This document shows positions 1 through 8,219 of a stretch of DNA of 27,844 bases, piece after piece (position 1 is the stretch's first letter; each line of letters opens with the position of its first letter). The notes beneath the pieces are model-generated. The model was not told the origin of the DNA and did not search any database. It was given only the letters and a program-made list of their open reading frames with translations. Source of the stretch: UBA1732 sp045114235 (lineage in GTDB: Bacteria > Verrucomicrobiota > Lentisphaeria > Victivallales > UBA1829). The translations under genes and the position numbers were made by a program. The stretch lies in NCBI GenBank assembly GCA_045114235.1, contig JBGUKB010000135.1, positions 1 through 27,844 of the forward strand, written 5' to 3'.

Positions 1-1041
1 CCGCCGCGCGGCGACGGCATGGCGTGGGGCGACAACTACGCGAACCGCAGCGACCGTTACCTGGCGGCGATGGGGTTCTTCGACGGCGAACACCCGAGCG
101 TGGTGATGTGCCGGGGGTACTACACGCGCGCCGCGCTGGCGTGTTACGACTGGGACGGCAGGGACTTGAAAATGAGGTGGAATTTCGACACCGCGAAGGA
201 TCCGCGCTGGAAGGGCTACGAGGGGCAGGGCAACCATAACCTGCGCGTGGGCGATGTGGACGGCGACGGCAGGGACGAGATCGTGTACGGATCGTGCACC
301 ATCGACGACGACGGGACCGGGCTCTATACGACCGGGCTCGGGCACGGCGACGCCATGCAGATGACGCAGTTCGCGATGGACATGCCCGGGCTTCAGGTGT
401 GGTGCTGCCACGAGAACCGGCGCGACGGCGTGACGCTCCGCGACGCCGCCACAGGAAAAATACTTTTCCAAATTAAGAACAATAACGACGTCGGGCGCTG
501 CATGGCGGCGGATGTGGATTCCGTGAACCCCGGCCTCGAAATGTGGGCGTGGTCCGGCATCGGCATGCAGAGTGTGAAGGGCGAGACCGTGGCAGAGAAC
601 CCGCGTGGGATCTCCGTGAACATGGCGGTGTGGTGGGACGGCGACCTTTGCCGCGAACTGCTCGACAAGAACCGCGTTTCCAAATACGACTACGACAGCG
701 GCGCGTTCGTCACCATGATGACGTTCGAAAACTGCGACTCGAACAACGGCACGAAGGCGACGCCGTGCCTCCAGGGCGACCTCTTCGGCGACTGGCGCGA
801 GGAGGTGCTGATCCGCACCACGGACGACCGCAACCTCAGATTATACGTTTCGACCATCCCGACTACCTACCGGTTCCATACGTTCCTGGAGGAGCCGATT
901 TATCGCATGAGCCTCGCGCTGGAGAACATCTGCTACAACCAGCCGACGCAGCCCGGATTCTACTTCGGACCCGACCTCTTCGGTTCCGGCGCGTATTTCC
1001 GCGGCACCTATTTCCCCGAACTGAAAACCGTCCCCAAATGA
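1..1041 (+). CDS. Rhamnogalacturonan lyase, PL11 family (5' end missing)
   Basis: The reading frame is open from base 1, so the gene starts outside the window; 346 C-terminal residues are visible. It aligns along its whole length with the next gene, sharing blocks such as WGDNY, DGEHPSV, MCRGYYTRA, GQGNHNLRVGDVDGDG, GLGHGDAM and NQPTQPGFYFGPDL. These are characteristic of family 11 polysaccharide lyases (YesW/YesX type), which cut the rhamnogalacturonan I backbone of pectin by beta-elimination. The GDVDGDG stretch is a calcium-binding loop of the beta-propeller fold. The family is normally secreted, but the signal peptide would lie upstream of the window. The stop is followed after 22 nt by the paralogous gene, so the two are probably co-transcribed. 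Family assignment is secure; endo- versus exo-action cannot be decided from sequence. Confidence 0.93.
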   Translation, partial: PPRGDGMAWGDNYANRSDRYLAAMGFFDGEHPSVVMCRGYYTRAALACYDWDGRDLKMRWNFDTAKDPRWKGYEGQGNHNLRVGDVDGDGRDEIVYGSCTIDDDGTGLYTTGLGHGDAMQMTQFAMDMPGLQVWCCHENRRDGVTLRDAATGKILFQIKNNNDVGRCMAADVDSVNPGLEMWAWSGIGMQSVKGETVAENPRGISVNMAVWWDGDLCRELLDKNRVSKYDYDSGAFVTMMTFENCDSNNGTKATPCLQGDLFGDWREEVLIRTTDDRNLRLYVSTIPTTYRFHTFLEEPIYRMSLALENICYNQPTQPGFYFGPDLFGSGAYFRGTYFPELKTVPK

Positions 1042-1063
1042 ACCATCCGAAGGAGACAGATCA

Positions 1064-3055
1064 ATGTTGAACCGTTTTTTGTTTGCCGCAGTCGCCGCCG
1101 CTGTCATGATGTTCCCCGCGCAGAGCCTTTTCGCCCAGCGCGAGCCGGAACCGATCAATCCGCCGACCAAATACGATTTCTCCAAACTCAAGATGGAAAA
1201 GCTCGGGCGCGGCGTGATCGCGGTCCGGCAGAACGCCGACGAGGTGTTCGTGACGTGGCGCTATCTCTCGAAGGACCTGAGGAATGTTGCGTTCAACGTG
1301 TACCGCGACGGGAAGAAACTCAATTCCGAACCGATCACGGATGTAACGTATTTCATTGACAAGAACAAAGGCGGCGGCGTGTATGCGGTGAAGCCGGTCA
1401 ACATGCCTGTTCGCTCGTCATCCAGCAGCCAAAAAACCTATCGTAGAGGCGCTTATGCGGGAAGCGGTCCTTCAAGTAGGGATATTGAAGAAACGTCCGC
1501 GTCTTATACCCTGCCGGAAAACGCCCCCGTCGGCTATGTGAACATCCCGCTGGACAAGCCCGCGGACGGCAAAGCGCCGAACGGCGAGGCGTACACGTAT
1601 TCGCCGAACGACGCGTCCGTGGGCGACGTGGACGGCGACGGCGAGTTCGAGATCATCCTGAAATGGGATCCCTCGAACGCGCATGACAACGCGCACGACG
1701 GGTACACCGGAAACGTGTATCTGGACTGCTACAAGCTCGGTCAAGCCGAAAAAATGTGGCGGATCGACCTCGGGAAAAACATTCGCGCCGGGGCGCATTA
1801 CACACAGTTCATGGTCTACGACCTCGACTGCGACGGCATTGCGGAGATCGTCTGCAAGACCGCCGACGGCACGGTCGACGGCACGGGCAAGGCGATCGGC
1901 GACCCTGACGCGGACTACCGCACGCCGCAGGGCCGCATCCTGACCGGACCGGAATATCTGACCGTGTTTTCAGGTAAAACCGGGGCCGCGCTCGAGACCA
2001 TCGACTACGACGTGCCGCGCGGCAACATGCGCGACTGGGGCGACAACTACGGCAACCGCTGCGACCGGTTTCTGGCTGCGGTCGGGTATCTGGACGGCGA
2101 GCATCCGAGCGTCATCATGTGCCGCGGATATTACACGCGGGCGTATCTGGCGGCGTACGACTGGGATGGTAAGCATCTCACAAAACGGTGGGTGTTCGAC
2201 TCCAACGAGCCGGAGAACCGCGGCTACGCGGGGCAGGGCAACCACAACCTGCGCGTGGGCGACGTGGACGGCGACGGCAAGGACGAGATCGTCTACGGTT
2301 CCTGCACGATCGACGACAACGGCAAGGGTCTCTACACGACCGGGCTCGGGCATGGCGATGCCATGCACCTCACGCAGTTCGCCTGGGACATGCCTGGACT
2401 TCAGGTGTGGTGCTGCCACGAAAACAAGCGCGACGGCGCGACGTTCCGCGACGCCGCTACGGGGAAGATCCTGCACCAGGTCCGGCACAACACCGACGTC
2501 GGACGCTGCATGGCCGCCGACATCGACCCGACCAATCCCGGCGTCGAGATGTGGGCGTCCTCCATTCCGCCGCAGACCGTGAAGGGCGAGGCGCTGGGCG
2601 GCAATCCGCGCGGACTCTCCATCAACATGGGCGTGTGGTGGGACGACGACCTGTGCCGCGAACTGCTCGACGGCAACACGATCACGAAGTACAACGCCGC
2701 GCAGGGGACGTGCGAGCCTCTGATGCGTTTCGAGGGGTGTTCGTCTAACAACGGTACGAAGTCCACGCCGTGCATTCAGGGCGACCTCTTCGGCGACTGG
2801 CGCGAGGAGGTGCTCATGCGCACCGACGACAACCGCAACCTCCGGTTGTACGTCTCCACTATCCCGACCGCGTACCGGTTCCACACGTTCCTGGAGGACC
2901 CGGTGTACCGCATCAGCCTCGCTACGGAGAACGTGGCGTACAACCAGCCGACGCAGCCCGGATTCTATTTCGGCCCCGACCTCATCTTCAAGGCGGCGAA
3001 GCCCGAACGCGGCGTGCTGTTCCGCGGGACGGTCCTCCGGGTGTACGTGCGCTGA
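1064..3055 (+). CDS. Secreted rhamnogalacturonan lyase, PL11 family
   Basis: A 663-residue protein with AGGAG at 1051-1055 upstream of the chosen ATG. Residues 1-25 form a clear signal peptide (hydrophobic core, cleavage near LFAQ). A fibronectin-like N-terminal part (about 35-110) is followed by the propeller with calcium loops GDVDGDG near residue 187 and again in the middle, and the block ending NQPTQPGFYFGPDL. It should depolymerise rhamnogalacturonan I in the periplasm or outside the cell. It is a close tandem paralogue of the partial gene upstream, with most residues identical over the shared region. Oddity: residues about 114-147 form a Ser/Arg/Gly-rich stretch (SSSSS, RRGAYAGSGPSS) between the N-terminal domain and the propeller. 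It does not look like the rest of the enzyme and may be an inserted linker. Confidence 0.95.
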   Translation: MLNRFLFAAVAAAVMMFPAQSLFAQREPEPINPPTKYDFSKLKMEKLGRGVIAVRQNADEVFVTWRYLSKDLRNVAFNVYRDGKKLNSEPITDVTYFIDKNKGGGVYAVKPVNMPVRSSSSSQKTYRRGAYAGSGPSSRDIEETSASYTLPENAPVGYVNIPLDKPADGKAPNGEAYTYSPNDASVGDVDGDGEFEIILKWDPSNAHDNAHDGYTGNVYLDCYKLGQAEKMWRIDLGKNIRAGAHYTQFMVYDLDCDGIAEIVCKTADGTVDGTGKAIGDPDADYRTPQGRILTGPEYLTVFSGKTGAALETIDYDVPRGNMRDWGDNYGNRCDRFLAAVGYLDGEHPSVIMCRGYYTRAYLAAYDWDGKHLTKRWVFDSNEPENRGYAGQGNHNLRVGDVDGDGKDEIVYGSCTIDDNGKGLYTTGLGHGDAMHLTQFAWDMPGLQVWCCHENKRDGATFRDAATGKILHQVRHNTDVGRCMAADIDPTNPGVEMWASSIPPQTVKGEALGGNPRGLSINMGVWWDDDLCRELLDGNTITKYNAAQGTCEPLMRFEGCSSNNGTKSTPCIQGDLFGDWREEVLMRTDDNRNLRLYVSTIPTAYRFHTFLEDPVYRISLATENVAYNQPTQPGFYFGPDLIFKAAKPERGVLFRGTVLRVYVR

Positions 3056-3087
3056 AGCGCGAACACGCAAACTTGATAGAAACGACG

Positions 3088-3125
3088 ATCCCCTCCGGAC
3101 TGAAGCGGTCCGATGGGGATTTCTT
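3088..3125 (+). terminator. Rho-independent terminator after the PL11 pair
   Basis: ATCCCC at 3088-3093 pairs with GGGGAT at 3115-3120 and CGGAC at 3096-3100 pairs with GTCCG at 3108-3112. There is a two-base internal mismatch and a 7-nt loop. TTCTTT follows. It lies between the convergent PL11 and cca genes. The U-tract favours the plus strand. Confidence 0.75.
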
Positions 3126-3144
3126 TATGGATGGATTGCCTACG

Positions 3145-4500
3145 TCAGAGGTCGAGGTGCTCGACTCTGGCGCGGAGCCATTCGAGGGACTGTTCGCGCG
3201 ATTTGAGTTCGCCTTCCAGCCGGAGATCTTCCGCCTCGCTGAGGATGCGGCTGAAGACCGCGCCGGGCTTCACGCCGAGCGCGATGATGTCGTTGCCGTT
3301 CAAAAACGGTTTGCGCGGCGCGGGGAGTTTCGCGTATTCCCGCATGCGGTCGAGCATGAGGACGTAGTTGTCGAGCAGCCCGTGGCAGGCGATGCAGTCG
3401 AGGCGGTGGAGCTCAAGTTCGAGCGGGAAATTCGGGTCGGCGATGATCCGCATCCATTTCGCCTTCTTCATGACGTGGACGGACGCGAACCGCATGTGAT
3501 GCCGGATGGCGGCGGTGATCGTGTCGATGGAGGCGGACGAGAAACGCAGCCGCGCGAGGATCTCGGCGGCCATGTCCGCGCCGAGCGCTTCGTGTCCGTA
3601 GAAATGCGGCACGCCGTCCTTGAATGTCTGCGTGACGGGCTTGCCGACGTCGTGGAGCAGGGCGGCCCACATGAGATCGGGCGTGCGCCAGGCGGCGTGA
3701 CGGAGTAGGAGCATGGTGTGGACGAAGACGTCGCCTTCCGGGTGGAACTGTTTCGGCTGCTCCACGCCGCGCATGGCGTCGGCTTCTGGCAGGACGACCT
3801 TCAGGATGCCGAGTTCGGCGAGCATTTCAAAGCCTTCCGCCGGGCGCGGCCCGGTCAGGATCTTTTCGAGTTCGGCGCGGATGCGTTCGGCGGCGATCAG
3901 ACGGAGTTTTTCCGCCGCATCGGTCGCCGCCTGCTTCGATGCGGAATCGACCTCGAATCCGAGCTTGGCGGCGAACCGGACGAGGCGCAGGATGCGGAGG
4001 TGGTCCTCGCCGAAACGCACCACGGGATCGCCGATGGTGCGCAGGATGCCCGCGCGGAGGTCGTCGAGCCCGCCCACGCAGTCGACCACGGTGCGTTCCG
4101 CCGGGTCGAACAGCAGTCCGTTGACCGTGAAGTCGCGCCGGGCCACGTCCAGGACCTCGTCGTCCGTGTAGACCACATGGTCGGGACGGCGTCCGTCGCT
4201 GTAGCCGCGTTCCGCCCGGAAGGTCGCGACCTCGATGGGAATGCCGTCGACGACGACCGTGATGATGCCGAACGCCGCGCCGATGGGGATCGCCTTCTCG
4301 AACAGCGCTTCGATCTGTTCCGGGCGCGCGGACGTGGTGACGTCGATGTCGTCCGGGGTGCGTCCGAGCAGGAGGTCGCGGACGGCTCCGCCCACGAAAT
4401 ACGCCTTGTGCCCGGCTGCGCGGAGCACGGCGGCGGCTTTCGAGGCGGCGGCGAAGAGCGGGGTTTGCGGGATGTCTCCGGAAAAGGAAGAGATTTTCAT
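3145..4500 (-). CDS. cca: CCA tRNA nucleotidyltransferase with HD domain
   Basis: A 451-residue class II nucleotidyltransferase that adds or repairs the CCA end of tRNA in the cytoplasm. The head domain has GGAVRD (37-42), the metal-binding DID (51-53), and RRDFTVN (121-127). The neck carries GDPVVRFGEDHLRILRLVRFAAKLGF-type residues (158-182) seen in CCA and poly(A) polymerases. A C-terminal HD phosphohydrolase domain is present, with LLHDVGKP at 281-288. Poly(A) polymerase I belongs to the same superfamily, but the HD domain and the family features favour a CCA enzyme. The gene points toward the PL11 pair and is divergent from nadD across a 135-bp intergenic region. The start at 4500 places the first conserved motif at the usual distance. 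Confidence 0.93.
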   Translation of the reverse strand: MKISSFSGDIPQTPLFAAASKAAAVLRAAGHKAYFVGGAVRDLLLGRTPDDIDVTTSARPEQIEALFEKAIPIGAAFGIITVVVDGIPIEVATFRAERGYSDGRRPDHVVYTDDEVLDVARRDFTVNGLLFDPAERTVVDCVGGLDDLRAGILRTIGDPVVRFGEDHLRILRLVRFAAKLGFEVDSASKQAATDAAEKLRLIAAERIRAELEKILTGPRPAEGFEMLAELGILKVVLPEADAMRGVEQPKQFHPEGDVFVHTMLLLRHAAWRTPDLMWAALLHDVGKPVTQTFKDGVPHFYGHEALGADMAAEILARLRFSSASIDTITAAIRHHMRFASVHVMKKAKWMRIIADPNFPLELELHRLDCIACHGLLDNYVLMLDRMREYAKLPAPRKPFLNGNDIIALGVKPGAVFSRILSEAEDLRLEGELKSREQSLEWLRARVEHLDL

Positions 4501-4518
4501 GAAAAAACGGATTGCGGC

Positions 4519-4546
4519 TTGTCTTTTTTGCAGAAACTGCTATGTT
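4519..4546 (+). promoter_or_regulatory. Candidate sigma-70 promoter for the nadD operon
   Basis: TTGTCT (4519-4524), a 16-nt spacer and TATGTT (4541-4546) preceded by TGC, an extended -10. It lies in the divergent gap between cca and nadD, about 90 nt upstream of the nadD start. No experimental support; the motif match is moderate. Confidence 0.5.
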
Positions 4547-4635
4547 TAAAGGGTGCATTTAAAATACGCGCGGGTTTGCCCGAATGCAAGCGCGCATGAA
4601 AGATTTCCGCAAAAAGAACCCCGAAAAAGACCCGA

Positions 4636-5283
4636 ATGAGTGAAGAAAACCTGACAGCCGTCTTCGGCGGCACGTTCGACCCCGTTCATCTCGGGCACAT
4701 CGGGCTTGCGGAGCATCTGCTGAAAACCGGCCGCGTGAGCCGTGTCGTCTTCCTGCCTGCTCCTCATCCTCCCCATAAGCCCGGACTGGCCCCTGCGCCC
4801 TTCGCGGACCGTGCGGCGATGCTCCGCGCGGCGATTGCGGGACATCACGGGATGAGCGTGAGCGAGCTGGAGGCGGAACGGTCCGGTCCGTCCTACACGG
4901 TCGATACGCTGGACGTCCTGAAGAAACGCTATCCGGCGGAACATTTCGTGTGGGTGGTCGGGTCAGATTCGCTGAACCAGCTGCACCTGTGGCACGAGGC
5001 GGAACGCCTGGTGCGCGAAAACCGGTTCCTGTCGTATCCGAGGCCGGGCGACGAGGCGGACCTCGACCTGCTGAAGTCGGTCTGGCCGCCGGAACTGTTC
5101 GCGAAGCTTCGCGACAGCATCCTGACCGGAGCGCCGGAATTCGACCCGAGCTCGACCGCGGTGCGGCAGCGCCTTTCCGAACAGGGCGCGGACGCGTGCC
5201 GGGACCTGCTGCCGGAACCCGTGCTGAACTACATCGAAGAACACAAACTCTATCCTCAGAAAAACGGAGATACCACAACATGA
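4636..5283 (+). CDS. nadD: Nicotinate-nucleotide adenylyltransferase
   Basis: A 215-residue enzyme that converts nicotinate mononucleotide and ATP to deamido-NAD in NAD biosynthesis. The N-terminal GGTFDPVHLGH (11-21) contains the HxGH nucleotidyl-transfer motif, and SSTAVR (172-177) is the second, ATP-contacting signature of the family. Length is typical. The ribosome binding site is weak (a purine run GAAAAAGA), but no other in-frame start upstream fits. Its TGA overlaps the rsfS ATG as ATGA, so the two are translationally coupled. The nadD-rsfS pair is a common bacterial arrangement, which supports both calls. Confidence 0.95.
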   Translation: MSEENLTAVFGGTFDPVHLGHIGLAEHLLKTGRVSRVVFLPAPHPPHKPGLAPAPFADRAAMLRAAIAGHHGMSVSELEAERSGPSYTVDTLDVLKKRYPAEHFVWVVGSDSLNQLHLWHEAERLVRENRFLSYPRPGDEADLDLLKSVWPPELFAKLRDSILTGAPEFDPSSTAVRQRLSEQGADACRDLLPEPVLNYIEEHKLYPQKNGDTTT

Positions 5284-5750
5284 ACGACGAACAGGAAACC
5301 AGAAAACCGAGAATGAACTTCAAAGTGACGGACGTGATCGAGCTTTGCGAAAAGGAAGCCTACGACCACAAGGCCGAACACATTCTCCGGCTCGATATGA
5401 CCAAACAGGACGGCGCGATCGGCGACTATTACCTGATCTGCACCGGCCTCTCCGAACCGCATATCGGCGCCATCGCGGAACGCATCCAGCGCGTCGTGCG
5501 CGAGGAATTCGGCATCCACCCGATCACGGTCGACGGCACCCCGCAGAGCCAGTGGATCATCGTGGACTACGGATTCCTGCTGATCCACATCATGACGAAC
5601 GACACGCGCGACCGCTACCAGCTGGAACAGCTTTGGGGCGACGTGCCGAGCTACGACGCCATGGCGAAGCTGGACGCGGAACACGAAAAGCTCGCCGCCG
5701 CACGCCGGAAACAGGCCGAGAAGGGCATCAAATCCGGAGCGGACGAATGA
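5280..5750 (+). CDS. rsfS: Ribosome silencing factor RsfS
   Basis: A 156-residue protein of the RsfS/Iojap/DUF143 family, which binds ribosomal protein uL14 and blocks subunit joining when nutrients are short. The start at 5280 overlaps the nadD stop (ATGA). The conserved core is visible: AEHILRLDM, GDYYLICTGLSEPHIGAIAERI, then SQWIIVDYGFLLIHIM and YQLEQLWGD. A charged C-terminal tail (KLAAARRKQAEKG) extends beyond the usual end. The reading frame is open about 330 nt further upstream inside nadD, but that part has no family similarity. The stop overlaps the ATG of the next gene. Confidence 0.95.
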   Translation: MNDEQETRKPRMNFKVTDVIELCEKEAYDHKAEHILRLDMTKQDGAIGDYYLICTGLSEPHIGAIAERIQRVVREEFGIHPITVDGTPQSQWIIVDYGFLLIHIMTNDTRDRYQLEQLWGDVPSYDAMAKLDAEHEKLAAARRKQAEKGIKSGADE

Positions 5751-6352
5751 CCGACCCCTTCCGCGACGGCGATTACCGCGACGAATTCGAATGGGAGAAG
5801 GAGATCCGCAAGGACGACGACCGGGTGCATGACTACCTGGCCGAACTCCCGCGCTACATCGACCTCCCGGACGAGGATAAAGTCATCTCGAAGCGCATCC
5901 GCAGGCGCGGATCCTCGTGGGACGACGATTTCGACGCGCCCGACGACGGCTACGACGACGATTACGACGACGATGTGCCGGAGGAGGATTTCACGCGGCA
6001 CCGCGACGGCAGCGACGTGTACACGGCGGCGTCCAAGATGGCAATCGACCTGACCGAGTATTTCGCCGAGGAGCGGGACCAGGCCGCCGCGCGCGCCATG
6101 ATGCGGGCGCTGACGCTCCTCGGGAAACTGATGGCGCGTTCGTTGGACGTGCTGCGCCTGGAGGACGGCGAGCTCGTCACGTTCCGCATTGCGCTCACGA
6201 AACGGTTCCTCGCCGACCTGAACGAGCTGATCGGCGAATACGAAAAGTTCCCGGAGGACATCCGTGACTTCTTCCTGAAAGACGCGTTCAAGATGCGCGA
6301 CGACGTGCTGGAGAAGATCCGCAAATACCGCCGGGAGACGCGGCGGAGATAA
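5747..6352 (+). CDS. Acidic hypothetical protein coupled to rsfS
   Basis: A 201-residue protein that I do not recognise. The ATG at 5747 overlaps the rsfS stop (ATGA), which fixes the start. The N-terminal half is highly charged, with an Asp-rich run at about 59-82 that includes repeated DDD and DDYDDD. The C-terminal half (about 90-195) looks like an amphipathic helical bundle (AAARAMMRALTLLGKLMARSL, FLADLNELIGEYEKFPEDIRDFFLKDAF) ending in a basic KYRRETRRR. There is no signal peptide or membrane segment, so it is probably cytoplasmic. Its position as last gene of a nadD-rsfS unit hints at a link to ribosome or NAD housekeeping, but that is only context. Confidence 0.8.
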   Translation: MTDPFRDGDYRDEFEWEKEIRKDDDRVHDYLAELPRYIDLPDEDKVISKRIRRRGSSWDDDFDAPDDGYDDDYDDDVPEEDFTRHRDGSDVYTAASKMAIDLTEYFAEERDQAAARAMMRALTLLGKLMARSLDVLRLEDGELVTFRIALTKRFLADLNELIGEYEKFPEDIRDFFLKDAFKMRDDVLEKIRKYRRETRRR

Positions 6353-6403
6353 GCACGCAGGTCCGTTTTCCGCCGGAAAATACGGAAAAAATGCAGAATC
6401 CGC

Positions 6404-6430
6404 GGAACAAAAAACGAAACGGTTTGTCTG
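6404..6430 (+). promoter_or_regulatory. Candidate RpoE-type ECF promoter
   Basis: GGAAC at 6404-6408 and GTCTG at 6426-6430 are separated by 17 nt, a good match to the GGAAC-N16/17-GTCTG pattern of RpoE-class ECF promoters. It sits directly upstream of the ECF sigma gene, with AAGGA at 6439-6443 before the ATG at 6449. This suggests autoregulation, which is typical of such sigma factors. Confidence 0.5.
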
Positions 6431-6448
6431 TAGAACATAAGGACAGCG

Positions 6449-7075
6449 ATGGAACAGGAACAAAAGACTCGTGAAGAGGCGCTCCTGAAGGCGTTCCGGG
6501 GCGGCGACGCCGCCGCGTTCGACGCCCTGATCGGGATGTACTCCGCGAAGCTGTACAAAGTGGCCTACGCGCTGCTTGGGTCCCGACAGGACGCCGAGGA
6601 GGTCGTGCAGGACACGTTCCTCCGGGCGTACCGTGCTCTGCATGCGTTCCGCGGGGATTCGAGTCTGGAGACTTGGCTTCACCGTATCGTCCTGAACCTG
6701 GCCCGGAACAAGTACCATTGGAACCACCGGCGCGGAGACGGCATGAACGTGAGCCTGGCCGCGGACGACGGATCTGACGGCGACTCCGGGACGGACAACG
6801 AACGGGACGTGCCGGACCGCCGGATGGCGCCGGACCTGATCCTGGAACAGAACGAAATCGGAATGAACATCATGAAAGCATTGAACAGGTTGCCGGACAA
6901 CCTCCGCGAGACCATGCTTCTGCGGCACGTGAACGACATGCCGTATGAAGAGATCGCGCAGAAACTGGACTGCAAGGTCGGGACTGTGAAGTCCCGGCTG
7001 TCCCGCGGCCGCGAAATGCTCCGCGACTACCTCGCCGCAGCCGGGATATTCCCGTCCGCCGGCGGTGCACAATAG
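6449..7075 (+). CDS. ECF RNA polymerase sigma factor (RpoE-like)
   Basis: A 208-residue sigma-70 family protein with only regions 2 and 4. Region 2 (about 24-95) includes SRQDAEEVVQDTFLRAYRAL and the -10-reading segment around GDSSLETWLHRIVLNLARN. Region 4 (about 140-195) has LPDNLRETMLLRH and the helix-turn-helix MPYEEIAQKLDCKVGTVKSRLSRGRE. The linker (96-135) is acidic and Asp/Gly-rich. It directs polymerase to stress or envelope promoters and is presumably held by the anti-sigma factor encoded 35 nt downstream. AAGGA at 6439-6443 supports the start. Its own promoter region contains an RpoE-type motif. Confidence 0.93.
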   Translation: MEQEQKTREEALLKAFRGGDAAAFDALIGMYSAKLYKVAYALLGSRQDAEEVVQDTFLRAYRALHAFRGDSSLETWLHRIVLNLARNKYHWNHRRGDGMNVSLAADDGSDGDSGTDNERDVPDRRMAPDLILEQNEIGMNIMKALNRLPDNLRETMLLRHVNDMPYEEIAQKLDCKVGTVKSRLSRGREMLRDYLAAAGIFPSAGGAQ

Positions 7076-7110
7076 CTTCAAAAAAAGAACCCCCATTCTG
7101 AGGCAAAAAC

Positions 7111-8007
7111 ATGAACGAACAGGCGACTTCCCCCGGTTGCCCGGACTTGGAAACGATATCGGCGGCCTTCGACTGCGAACTTGAGCCGGGCGAGACCGTG
7201 CGCGCGCATCTCGGCTCGTGCCCGGACTGCGTCAGACGTCTGGCGGACTACGAGACGATCCGCGGCGTCCTGTCGCGCGCCGTTGCGTCCGAGCCGGATT
7301 CCGGCATGAATGCCCGGATCGCGGCGTATGTCCGCGCGGAATCCGCCGGATTCGCGTTCTCCTCTCCCCGGAAGCGCGATTTCTCCGATTCCCGGACTGC
7401 CTGGATCTTCCGCATCGCCGCGCTGTTCATCCTGAGCGCGCTGTTCGTGTATCTCCTGACGGACCAGCTGCATGCGAACCGGACGAGACCTGGACGATTG
7501 CAGACTGCCGCGGTCGAAACGGCGCGTCCGTCCGCACGCCCTGCAAGTGCGCTTGCCGCGGAACCCGGCGTCGGCGACTATGTCCGGGCGCGACTTGTTT
7601 CCAATTCGCCTGCCGAACGCAAATATGCGATCGACATTGATCCGGCGCTGGTCCCAGCCGAATTCGGCGGCATCCCGGAAGACGAACGCATCCCCGTTCC
7701 GTTTTCCTTCGGCGCGGACGGCGGCGCGATGCGGCGGATCCCGTTGCACGGCGATCCGGAGCTCGACGCCATGCGGATGCTGGAGTCGATCCGGCGCGAC
7801 CTGGCCGCGCTGGACGTGCCGGGCGTCTTGGTCGACACGGAAAGCCGCGGGACTTCGCTTTTCACCACGATCCGCCTGGAATCCGCGGGCATGTTCGATA
7901 TGAGTGTGACGAAAACGGACGGACTGTTCGAACTATTCCTGATGAGCGGGGAATCCGCATCCGGCGACGGCCCGGTGTTTCTCCGTTTTGAGTTTTTCTG
8001 CGAATGA
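7111..8007 (+). CDS. Zinc-finger anti-sigma factor, single-pass membrane protein
   Basis: A 298-residue protein. The N-terminal cytoplasmic domain carries the anti-sigma zinc motif HxxxCxxC (H33, C37, C40 in AHLGSCPDC). Residues about 97-117 (AWIFRIAALFILSALFVYLL) are one membrane helix, and about 180 residues would face the periplasm. This is the layout of zf-HC2 anti-sigma factors that sequester an ECF sigma at the membrane until a signal is sensed outside. It directly follows the sigma gene with 35 nt between them, and a strong terminator follows the stop. I do not recognise the periplasmic domain. Confidence 0.88.
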   Translation: MNEQATSPGCPDLETISAAFDCELEPGETVRAHLGSCPDCVRRLADYETIRGVLSRAVASEPDSGMNARIAAYVRAESAGFAFSSPRKRDFSDSRTAWIFRIAALFILSALFVYLLTDQLHANRTRPGRLQTAAVETARPSARPASALAAEPGVGDYVRARLVSNSPAERKYAIDIDPALVPAEFGGIPEDERIPVPFSFGADGGAMRRIPLHGDPELDAMRMLESIRRDLAALDVPGVLVDTESRGTSLFTTIRLESAGMFDMSVTKTDGLFELFLMSGESASGDGPVFLRFEFFCE

Positions 8008-8016
8008 ACTTCATTT

Positions 8017-8047
8017 CTGCGACTGCCCGTCAGTCGTAGTTTTTTTT
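8017..8047 (+). terminator. Rho-independent terminator of the sigma/anti-sigma operon
   Basis: A nine-base-pair stem, 8017-8025 with 8031-8039 (core CGACTG/CAGTCG, one G-U), with loop CCCGT. Eight T residues follow at 8040-8047. Confidence 0.88.
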
Positions 8048-8219
8048 GATTTTTTCTTTATTTTATAAAAAGAAAGCTTGAAAAAAAGAAAAAAAGAGTT
8101 ATTTTCTATATGGTGAAATTTATCTTTGAAACAAATAAATGCAGACATTCATGTCTGTTCCGAAACGGCGGAAACATGGAATCTTTGCCGTTCCGGCTAA
8201 CCAATCAGGAGGAGAAACA
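8048..8219 (+). promoter_or_regulatory. AT-rich upstream region with two inverted repeats
   Basis: After the terminator the sequence is very AT-rich (to about 8140) and includes TTGAAA at 8078-8083; no clean -10 can be assigned. Two inverted repeats precede the gene. CAGACAT/ATGTCTG (8142-8157) is a perfect 7-bp palindrome with a 2-nt centre. Further down, CCGAAACGGC near 8161 pairs, with one mismatch, to GCCGTTCCGG near 8188-8197. The first is shaped like an operator, the second like an mRNA leader hairpin. AGGAGGAG at 8207-8214 is the ribosome binding site of the next gene. Confidence 0.4.

Noticed and set aside
1970..3070. Long minus-strand open frame under the second PL11 lyase
   Set aside because: It is an antisense shadow of a well-supported gene with biased composition (Val, Arg, His) and no recognisable domain.
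6365..6380. Terminator after the acidic protein gene (TTTTCCGCCGGAAAA)
   Set aside because: It is palindromic but the usable stem is AT-rich and short, and no T-tract follows.
5651..7096. Long minus-strand open frame across rsfS, the acidic protein and the sigma gene
   Set aside because: It runs antisense through three supported genes and a promoter region; its composition is that of a GC-rich shadow.
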